A stretch of 64,000 nt of DNA from Dyella acidiphila (GTDB taxonomy: Bacteria; Pseudomonadota; Gammaproteobacteria; Xanthomonadales; Rhodanobacteraceae), in assembly GCF_014863405.1 (NCBI RefSeq), contig NZ_JACZZA010000003.1:186001-250000 (forward strand), read 5' to 3'. Below the pieces are notes generated by a model. It saw only the letters and a program-made list of their open reading frames with translations. It ran no database searches and was not told the DNA's origin. Both the position numbers and the translations under genes were made by a program. This document shows, piece by piece, positions 58,059 through 64,000 of this stretch (position 1 is its first letter; the number at the start of each line of letters is the position of its first letter).

Positions 58059-58649
58059 CTAAGGCGGGTCGTCGTGCGTACCGGGCTCGCGTTCCAGCCA
58101 GCGTTGTTCCAGCCACTGCGCCACCCCGGTCACCACCAGCGCGCAGGCGATGCCGAGCGTGACCTCGCCCAGGCGGGTCAGTGCCACTGTCCAGAACGGT
58201 CCCTCATGCGGTACCAGCATCACGATGGTGGCAGTGGTGGCGCTGAGCTTGCCGGCGTTGCCGATGTTGAAGCACCAGCACAGCATGATCACTAGCACCA
58301 TGGTGCCGGCGTAGCACAGATAACTGTCGCCCAGCAGATAGGTGGCGCCGATGGCCACGGCGGCGCCGATCGCTGCGCCGATCACCTGGTCGCGCGAGGA
58401 ATTGCGGGTATCGAGATAGGTCTGCTGGGTGACCGAGATGGCGGTCAGCGCCGCCCAGAACGCCTGCTGCGTATGCAGCAGCAAGCCCAGCCCGTAACCC
58501 ATGCTGGCGCCAGCCAGGGCCTGCAGGCCCATCGATACGCCCTTGAGCAGCCGATGGCCCCATGGCATGCGCCGATAGATCTGCACCAGCTGCTGTTGCC
58601 CATGGCTGAGCTGGCGTGCGCTCTCGCGAATGGGGCGTGATTCGCTCAT
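58059..58649 (-). CDS. FUSC-family inner-membrane protein, short form
   Basis: A 196-residue membrane protein with five or six helices (MGLQALAGASMGYGLGLLLH, VIGAAIGAAVAIGATYLLG, LCYAGTMVLVIMLCWCFN) and the FUSC-like ISVTQQTYLDTRNSSRDQVIG. Full-length FUSC proteins (YccS/AaeB, fusaric-acid resistance) are about 650-700 residues with soluble domains; this is a single membrane module without them. It may be a stand-alone half-pump or a remnant. It lies 13 bp after the uvrD stop on the same strand... specifically downstream of uvrD in transcription would be 58649 below 58663, so both are on one message or close units. Confidence 0.75.
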   Translation of the reverse strand: MSESRPIRESARQLSHGQQQLVQIYRRMPWGHRLLKGVSMGLQALAGASMGYGLGLLLHTQQAFWAALTAISVTQQTYLDTRNSSRDQVIGAAIGAAVAIGATYLLGDSYLCYAGTMVLVIMLCWCFNIGNAGKLSATTATIVMLVPHEGPFWTVALTRLGEVTLGIACALVVTGVAQWLEQRWLEREPGTHDDPP

Positions 58650-58662
58650 CGCGCTATCTGAA

Positions 58663-60957
58663 CTAAAGCGGTGTGAGATTGGCGTAGGCGGCGACCAGCC
58701 ATTTGCTGCCGGCGCCTTCGAAATTCACCTGCAGCCGCGTATGTGCGCCGCTGCCTTCCGCACTCACCACCACGCCTTCGCCGAAGCTGGGATGGCGGAC
58801 GCGCTGGCCGAGCTTTACCGGCAGATCTTCCTTCAGCGAGGGCGCCGGCTCGGCGAAACGCCCCGCATACAAAGGCCGGCTGACCTGCACGCGCGGGCGT
58901 ATTTCGTCGACCAGCGAAGGTGGAATTTCGCCGAGGAAGCGCGAGGGCCGCGCCAGCATCTCGGTGCCATGCATGCGGCGCGATTCGGCGTGGGTGATCA
59001 CCAGCCGTTCGCGCGCACGGGTGATGCCGACATAGGCCAGGCGGCGTTCTTCTTCCAACCGGCCTTCGTCTTCCACCGAGCGCTGGCTGGGGAACAGGCC
59101 TTCTTCCACGCCGACCAGGAACACCAGCGGAAATTCCAGGCCCTTGGCCGAATGCAGGGTCATCAGCTGCACGCAGTTGTCCCAGGATTCGCCCTGGCCT
59201 TCGCCGGCTTCCAGCGCCGCGTGAGAGAGAAAGGCGGAGAGTTCGCTCAAGCCCGCTTCGATATCGTCGGGAGTCATCTCGAAGCGGCTGGCCACGTTGA
59301 CCAGTTCGTCGAGGTTTTCCACCCGCGATTCGGCGTTGCCGCGGCTGTCCTTTTCGTAGAACTCGCGCAAGCCCGATTGCACAATGGCGTGGTCGATCTG
59401 TTCCGCGAGCGAAAGCGCATTGGCTTTGGCAGCGCGCTTGCCCGCGGGGAGCGCGCTGGGCGAGGAGCTGTCCGCAGCGGGATCGTCAGGCAGGAGCGAG
59501 CCTTCACTCCAGGCTTCTTCAGGTTGAGTGGAGGGAGCGAAAGCGCGCGCCATGTCCTCGATCATGGCGAGAAAACTCTTGACCGCGTTCTTCGCGCGTC
59601 CGGCCAGCTCGCCACTTGAGCCCAGCTCTTGCAGCGCCGCTTCCCACATCGACAAACCTTCGCCGCGCGCACGGCGACGCAACACGTCCAGCGTGCGATC
59701 GCCGATGCCGCGCGGCGGCGTATTTACCGTGCGCTCGAACGCGGCGTCATCGTGCCGGTTGGCGGTAAGACGCAGATAGGACAACGCATCCTTGATTTCC
59801 GCGCGCTCGAAGAAGCGCAGGCCGCCGTACACGCGATACGGAATATCGCGCTGGATCAGCTGCTCTTCGAAATTGCGCGACTGCGCGTTGGAGCGATAGA
59901 GGATCGCGCAATCCTTCGCTTCGCCATGCTCGTCGATGTATTCGCGAATGCGTTCGATCACGAAGCGCGCTTCGTCCTGCTCGTTATAGGCGGCGTACAC
60001 GGCGATGCGCTCGCCTTCCTCGCCGGCCGTCCACAACTGCTTGCCCAGGCGATTGCCATTGCGCTCGATCACGCTGTTGGCGGCCTTGAGGATATTGGAG
60101 GTGGAGCGGTAGTTCTGTTCCAGCTTGATGGTGCGTGCACCGGGGAAATCGCGCAGGAATTGCTGCACGTTCTCCACCTTGGCACCGCGCCAGCCGTAGA
60201 TCGACTGGTCGTCGTCGCCGACCACGAAGACCTGGCCGCTGTTGCCGGCGAGTACGCGGATCCACGCGTATTGCAGTGCGTTGGTGTCCTGGAATTCGTC
60301 GACCAGCAGATGCCGCCAGCGCTGCTGGTAGTGCTCCAGGATAGCCGGCTGCTTCAGCCACAGCTCGTGCGCGCGCAGCAGCAATTCGGCGAAATCGACC
60401 AGGCCGGCGCGGCGGCAGGCATCTTCGTAGGCTTGATAGATCTGCACCAGGGTGCGCGTGACCGGGTGCTGGCCGTGCTCGATATTTTCCGGGCGCTTGC
60501 CTTCGTCTTTCCAGCTATTGATCTGCCAGGCGGCCTGGCGCGGCGGGAAGCGCGCCTCATCCAGGCCCAGGCCGGCGACCACGCGCTTGACCAGGCGCTG
60601 CTGGTCGTCGCCATCCAGGATCTGGAAGCTTTCCGGCAGACCCGCTTCGCGCCAGTGGCGGCGCAGCAGGCGATGTGCAATGCCATGGAAGGTGCCGACG
60701 GTGAGCCCTTGCGTGCCGCCCGGAATCAGGTTGTCCAGGCGCGCGCGCATTTCGCCCGAGGCCTTGTTGGTGAAGGTGACGGCGAGAATCGCCCACGGCG
60801 GCACGCGATCGACCTGGGTGAGCCAGCCGATGCGGTGGGTAAGTACGCGGGTCTTGCCGGAACCGGCGCCGGCGAGGACGAGGTAGTGGCCAGGTGGCGC
60901 ACAGACCGCCTCACGCTGGGCGTCGTTGAGCGAATCGATCAGGTGGGAGACATCCAT
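58663..60957 (-). CDS. uvrD: DNA helicase II UvrD
   Basis: A 764-residue superfamily 1 3'-5' helicase, near the E. coli UvrD length (720). Motifs are Walker A AGAGSGKTRVLTHRIG, motif Ia TFTNKASGEMRARL, motif II VDEFQDTNALQY, motif III VGDDDQSIYGWRGA, motif IV LEQNYRSTSNIL, motif V LMTLHSAKGLEFPLVF and VI AYVGITRARERL. A C-terminal Tudor-like segment (KLGQRVRHPSFGEGVVV) ends the protein. It acts in nucleotide-excision and mismatch repair. Start MDVSHLIDSLNDAQREAV fits the family. The FUSC gene follows 13 bp downstream. Confidence 0.97.
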   Translation of the reverse strand: MDVSHLIDSLNDAQREAVCAPPGHYLVLAGAGSGKTRVLTHRIGWLTQVDRVPPWAILAVTFTNKASGEMRARLDNLIPGGTQGLTVGTFHGIAHRLLRRHWREAGLPESFQILDGDDQQRLVKRVVAGLGLDEARFPPRQAAWQINSWKDEGKRPENIEHGQHPVTRTLVQIYQAYEDACRRAGLVDFAELLLRAHELWLKQPAILEHYQQRWRHLLVDEFQDTNALQYAWIRVLAGNSGQVFVVGDDDQSIYGWRGAKVENVQQFLRDFPGARTIKLEQNYRSTSNILKAANSVIERNGNRLGKQLWTAGEEGERIAVYAAYNEQDEARFVIERIREYIDEHGEAKDCAILYRSNAQSRNFEEQLIQRDIPYRVYGGLRFFERAEIKDALSYLRLTANRHDDAAFERTVNTPPRGIGDRTLDVLRRRARGEGLSMWEAALQELGSSGELAGRAKNAVKSFLAMIEDMARAFAPSTQPEEAWSEGSLLPDDPAADSSSPSALPAGKRAAKANALSLAEQIDHAIVQSGLREFYEKDSRGNAESRVENLDELVNVASRFEMTPDDIEAGLSELSAFLSHAALEAGEGQGESWDNCVQLMTLHSAKGLEFPLVFLVGVEEGLFPSQRSVEDEGRLEEERRLAYVGITRARERLVITHAESRRMHGTEMLARPSRFLGEIPPSLVDEIRPRVQVSRPLYAGRFAEPAPSLKEDLPVKLGQRVRHPSFGEGVVVSAEGSGAHTRLQVNFEGAGSKWLVAAYANLTPL

Positions 60958-60983
60958 CCGCTCATTGTAGCGGCTGCGCCACT

Positions 60984-61040
60984 TTCACCAAAAACCGCAC
61001 GCGCAGCTTGGGTCCGCGCAGCGTAGCCCAACAGATCCGG
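60984..61040. repeat. Degenerate relative of the GTAGGTTGGG/GCGCAGCG repeat
   Basis: The stretch CTTGGGTCCGCGCAGCGTAG then CCCAACAGATCC resembles the GCGCAGCG-core element of 9480 (TTGGGTTAGCGCAGCGTAACCCAAC) with several changes. It lies upstream of uvrD. It is probably a decayed copy. Confidence 0.45.
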
Positions 61041-61101
61041 CGCAGACCGTCGAATTGCCCCCGAATCATGTCCGCACTAACCCAGGCTGCATCGATGGCG
61101 C

Positions 61102-61320
61102 TCAGCGCTTGGAGAACAATCCGCCCAGCGTCAGCAGCGCACCGACCACAATGCCGGCAATGCCCAGCCATTGCGGAATGGCCTTGTCGTGCGTGGCGGT
61201 GAGTTTGGCCGAGCCCAGCTGCAGCACGGTGTCGGTCTGGGTGTAGCTGCCGTGGCCGAATACGGCCCACAGGCCGCCGACCAGCAAGATGAGTCCGATC
61301 ACGATCAGGATGGCGCGCAT
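61102..61320 (-). CDS. DUF3185-type small membrane protein, 72 aa
   Basis: A 72-residue protein with two membrane helices (ILIVIGLILLVGGLWAVF, LGIAGIVVGALLTLGGLF) separated by a polar loop with QTDTVLQLGSAKLTATHDKA. The pattern matches the DUF3185 family of small two-helix proteins of unknown function. The ATG at 61320 follows a GGAGCGATCC ribosome site. Confidence 0.78.
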   Translation of the reverse strand: MRAILIVIGLILLVGGLWAVFGHGSYTQTDTVLQLGSAKLTATHDKAIPQWLGIAGIVVGALLTLGGLFSKR

Positions 61321-61373
61321 GGATCGCTCCTTGGAAAGAGTGTGCCGATCATAGGTGGCATGCGCGGCCGAAG

Positions 61374-61394
61374 GAAGGCGCGCGCAGCGCCTTC
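61374..61394 (-). other. Hairpin after the OprD-like gene
   Basis: GAAGGCGC and GCGCCTTC pair over 8 bp around a 5-nt loop, 22 bp after the OprD-like stop (minus strand). It is not followed by a strong T-run, so the terminator call is uncertain. Confidence 0.45.
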
Positions 61395-61416
61395 CTCAGG
61401 CTTGTTTCACGATCGG

Positions 61417-62751
61417 CTAGAACTTGTAGTCGATCATCAGGCGGTTGTAGACGAAACTCTTGTTGCTCGGGTTGAGATTGTCGACCCCGCCGTTGGAAAT
61501 CTCCCAGCGGTCGCGCAGGGTGAGCCCGCGCAGATAGCCGTCCAGGTGATAGATCACGTCGAAATACAGGTCGTGGCTGTTGCCGCGGTAGTCGGTGATG
61601 TATTTGGCGTATGCGACGGTGAGATCCAGCTTCTTGTCGAACAGTTGGTAGTTGAAGCGGCCCTTCCACGCACGGCCGGGGCCTGCTTCGACCAGGCCGC
61701 GGATCATCGAGGTGGTGAACAGCGGATCGGTGCCGTAGTTGCTGGTGTAGGGCGAGATCAAGGCGCCGCCGCCTACCGCGCCGTCTTCGCGCGCCAGCTT
61801 GTTGTAGAACAGATCGAAGCGGCCGTCGGGAATCACCACGCCCAGATCGCCGCCAATGGCCTGGCTTTTCACCCGGTCGCCGGCGATGCCGAACAGCTTG
61901 GTATCCGTCTCGCTGAAGCGATTGTCCGAGCCGTAGTTCTGCGTGAGGTATTGCGCGCCGACCACCGGATTGAAGCCGCTGTCGGTATCGAACACATAGC
62001 TGCCCACCGCATAGCCGGTGCGCGCGAAGTTCATGAAGTCGTAGTAGCGCACCTGCGCGTTGAGGCCGCCCTTGGTGTAGCTGGTGCCGCCTTCCCAGGT
62101 GCCCGGGTCGCTGCGCGTATCGAGCGGCAGCGAGCCGTTGTTGCCGTACATCGAATCGCCGTCGTATTTGGACGGGTAATACAGGTTGTCCGGATACATG
62201 CCGTAGGAAGTGCGGCTTTTCCAGCTGTATTCGCGCAAGGCGAACAGCTTCCAGCCGGCGACCGGCGTGAGCTGCAGCAACAATGCGTTGTAGGAGGAGG
62301 GGATGATGCGCGAATCGTTATTGCCCATCCACGGATCGTCGACCAGGTATTGATAGCCGCCGCGGAACAGGAACATGCCCTGCTGGTATTGCAGGTAAGC
62401 CTGACTGAAGGCGCCGATGGAATTGTTCGGGCCGGCCAGGGTGGTGTCGATCTTGGCGGTGTTGTCCGAATGCGTGCCCAGCGAATTGACGGTGACGAAC
62501 GAGCCGCCGATGCTGAAGCCGCCGAAGAACGTGCCGGTCTGCGCATTGATCAGTGCGCCCAGCGAAAACGCGCTGGCGTTCGGCGTGGTCTTGCTGTCGT
62601 ACAAACGGTTGAAGTTGTACAGGCGCAGGTCGCCGTCGACGTGGCCGTTGGTGAAGATGTTATCCAAGCCATAGTCGTCATCCGCATGCGCGGCGAAGCT
62701 GCCGGCCATCAGGCCGAAGGCAGCGGTGGCAACGATCCAGTGCTTCAACAT
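61417..62751 (-). CDS. OprD-family outer-membrane porin
   Basis: A 444-residue porin, signal peptide ending in FAAHA before DDDYG. Strands DLRLYNFNRLYDSK, GTFFGGFSIGGSFVTVNSLG and GGYQYLVDDPWMGNNDSRIIP resemble OprD-type substrate-specific porins; the chain ends RLMIDYKF with terminal Phe. OprD porins take up amino acids, short peptides or organic acids. Its gene lies 62 bp after the sulfite-oxidase-fold gene, next to modE, so a link to molybdate metabolism is possible. The ATG at 62751 is used; the longer frame adds residues before the signal peptide. Confidence 0.78.
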   Translation of the reverse strand: MLKHWIVATAAFGLMAGSFAAHADDDYGLDNIFTNGHVDGDLRLYNFNRLYDSKTTPNASAFSLGALINAQTGTFFGGFSIGGSFVTVNSLGTHSDNTAKIDTTLAGPNNSIGAFSQAYLQYQQGMFLFRGGYQYLVDDPWMGNNDSRIIPSSYNALLLQLTPVAGWKLFALREYSWKSRTSYGMYPDNLYYPSKYDGDSMYGNNGSLPLDTRSDPGTWEGGTSYTKGGLNAQVRYYDFMNFARTGYAVGSYVFDTDSGFNPVVGAQYLTQNYGSDNRFSETDTKLFGIAGDRVKSQAIGGDLGVVIPDGRFDLFYNKLAREDGAVGGGALISPYTSNYGTDPLFTTSMIRGLVEAGPGRAWKGRFNYQLFDKKLDLTVAYAKYITDYRGNSHDLYFDVIYHLDGYLRGLTLRDRWEISNGGVDNLNPSNKSFVYNRLMIDYKF

Positions 62752-62813
62752 GCAGGCTCTCCGGGTGAAGGGATGGCGTATCGCGTTGATGGTGTGAAGC
62801 AATTCAATGGCGA

Positions 62814-63380
62814 TCAGGGTGTTGCAGCGCTGCGTGTGACCTCGATGGTGGTGACGCTATGGATCCAGCGGGCCGGCCGCTTGTCGCCAGGTACGACCAG
62901 GCGGAACGGACCGTTCTTGCTGAGTGGCTGGCCGTCCTGCGTATCGGCCAGCAGCACCTGCTCGTTGCCCAGCAGCGGGTCGAGTTCGCCGAGGCTGAAC
63001 ACCACCTGGTAATGGTCGGCAGCGCTGACACGCACCACGGTGCTCATGCTTTTTCCGCGCAGTTGTTCCCCGCTTACGGCGCCGGCACGTTGCAGTACTT
63101 CTTCCAGCGTTACGCCTTGCCAGTGCGTCGCCGGTTCGTGGTGGATCGCGGCGGTATCGATACTGGTGCGCGGCATGGCGGCGAGCGCGCTGCGGTCCAG
63201 CGTAAGCGGCGGCTTGCCATCGACCAGCACGCGGATCGTCGATGCTGCGGGTGGGGTGGTCTGTGCCTGGGCGGGATGGGCTATCAGAACGAAACAGCCC
63301 AGCAGCAGGGCTGCGCCTGCGATTTGCACATGTACGCCGAGCCATCGCCGGATCAGGCGATATCCGTTATCGAGCAGCAT
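62814..63380 (-). CDS. Exported sulfite-oxidase-fold (oxidoreductase molybdopterin-binding) protein without cysteine
   Basis: A 188-residue protein with an N-terminal membrane/signal segment (AGAALLLGCFVLIAHPAQAQ). The mature part is an oxidoreductase molybdopterin-binding domain: VDGKPPLTLDRSALAAMPR, HWQGVTLEEVLQRAG, LADTQDGQPLSKNGPFRLVV and RWIHSVTTIEV. It has no Cys in the mature part, so the usual Moco-coordinating Cys of sulfite oxidase is absent. It may bind molybdopterin or an oxyanion non-catalytically. ATG 63380 with GGGGAA upstream is preferred over TTG 63395. It is between modE and the porin. Confidence 0.75.
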   Translation of the reverse strand: MLLDNGYRLIRRWLGVHVQIAGAALLLGCFVLIAHPAQAQTTPPAASTIRVLVDGKPPLTLDRSALAAMPRTSIDTAAIHHEPATHWQGVTLEEVLQRAGAVSGEQLRGKSMSTVVRVSAADHYQVVFSLGELDPLLGNEQVLLADTQDGQPLSKNGPFRLVVPGDKRPARWIHSVTTIEVTRSAATP

Positions 63381-63459
63381 CTGGCTTTTCCCCAACGCCC
63401 GGTAGGCGCTATTACATGGAGTATATGACGGGGTGGGGCTAACGCGCCGTGACGGCAGT

Positions 63460-64000
63460 TCAGCGGCTTGTGCCGAGGATCACACTGGAGGCTTTCACGA
63501 TCGCCAGCACCGGCGTGCCTTCGGCCAAGCCCAGCGCGGTGGCGCTTTCGGCGGTGATGATGGCGCCCATGGTGCTGCCGCCGGCCAGGCGGATACGCAC
63601 GTCGGCATTGACCGGCCCGAGCGTCACCTGAGTGACGTTGCCCGGGAACTGGTTGCGTGCCGACAGGCGCAGTCCTTCGTCGGGCAGGCCGACCAGCACC
63701 GAGGAGGCCTTGATCAAGGCGATTGCCTCGCTACCCACTTCCAGCCCCAGATCCTGGGTGCTTTCGCTGGTAAGCGTGGCCACTACGTGTTCGCCGCCGG
63801 GCAGGGCGAGTTCCACCGTGTCATTGACCACGCCCTTGTGGATGGTCACTACCCGGCCGGCAAACTGGTTGCGCGCGCTGGTGCGGAACATAAGGCTCCT
63901 TAGCAGCCGGATATCGCTGGCCGAGGCATCGGCCAGGGTTTCAAATTGCGCCAGGAAACGGCGATGCACTTCTTCCAGTGCGGCAAACGCCTCGATCAGT
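63460..64000 (-). CDS. modE: Molybdate-responsive regulator ModE, 3' part, N-terminus outside window
   Basis: The frame is open from the window edge (reading LIEAFAALEEVHRRFLAQF) to the stop at 63460. The visible N-terminal end is the connector that follows the winged-helix domain in ModE. Two tandem TOBE/Mop domains follow: SARNQFAGRVVTIHKGVVND, then the family repeat SARNQFPGNVTQVTLGPVNA, each with SxxxLGL...AIVKASSVI(L/V). These bind molybdate. ModE represses molybdate transport genes and regulates molybdoenzymes. The partial length prevents assessment of the DNA-binding domain. The adjacent Moco-type protein and porin fit a molybdate-regulated unit. Confidence 0.85.
   Translation of the reverse strand, partial: LIEAFAALEEVHRRFLAQFETLADASASDIRLLRSLMFRTSARNQFAGRVVTIHKGVVNDTVELALPGGEHVVATLTSESTQDLGLEVGSEAIALIKASSVLVGLPDEGLRLSARNQFPGNVTQVTLGPVNADVRIRLAGGSTMGAIITAESATALGLAEGTPVLAIVKASSVILGTSR

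Overview
The window is one uninterrupted, gene-dense, high-GC (visibly mid-60s %; not computed) chromosomal segment of a gammaproteobacterium. Long TonB-dependent receptors, an alpha-amino-acid ester hydrolase, NnrU, HemDXY and families of short palindromic repeats point to the Xanthomonadales (Lysobacterales), most plausibly Rhodanobacteraceae such as Dyella, Frateuria or Rhodanobacter. That placement is inference from gene content. I saw no rRNA, tRNA, CRISPR array, prophage or transposase gene.

Layout. 1-3.2 kb: end of gltB and all of gltD, closed by a terminator. 3.4-6.4 kb: a TonB-dependent receptor. 6.5-9.5 kb: a SpmA/SpmB-like membrane protein, a two-domain methylglyoxal synthase and an NRDE protein, probably one operon, followed by a large inverted repeat. 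9.6-16.3 kb: YchJ-like protein, secreted alpha-amino-acid ester hydrolase, DUF938 methyltransferase with a tiny membrane protein, NnrU, HutD and DinG. 16.4-17.9 kb: the most unusual locus, two tandem paralogous mini-genes (48 and 44 codons, outside ordinary gene-size cut-offs) that encode signal peptides followed by 16-19 residue peptides with a GCPC motif, then overlapping hairpins and a lipid A-type acyltransferase homologue that lacks the catalytic histidine. 17.9-29.2 kb: FAD-dependent protein, DsbA/FrnE-type oxidoreductase, Oar-like TonB receptor, triple terminator, DUF1993 protein, multidrug-type MFS pump, EF-hand protein, folE, shikimate dehydrogenase-like protein, rmuC. 29.3-39.1 kb: housekeeping genes (RlmI-type methyltransferase, SrkA kinase, thioesterases, ferredoxin-reductase, rhodanese, lipoprotein, hemD-hemX-hemY).

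39.4-49.5 kb: a complete minus-strand kdp high-affinity potassium system, read 30-aa micropeptide, kdpF, kdpA, kdpB, a 67-aa protein, an outer-membrane beta-barrel, kdpC, kdpD, kdpE. The extra barrel and two extra small proteins are not part of the classical operon. 49.7-55.3 kb: a type VI secretion cargo module (VgrG, GH19 peptidoglycan-hydrolase effector, exported immunity candidate) without the T6SS structural genes. 55.6-61.3 kb: small membrane proteins, a NERD-domain helicase, a FUSC protein and UvrD. 61.4-64 kb: an OprD-like porin, a small sulfite-oxidase-fold protein without cysteine, and ModE running off the window, suggesting a molybdate-linked group.

A dispersed palindromic repeat family with GTAGGTTGGG ends recurs at least four times, and at two loci it supplies the stop codon of the adjacent gene. 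Very long open frames antisense to real genes are a GC/codon-bias artefact and are not annotated.
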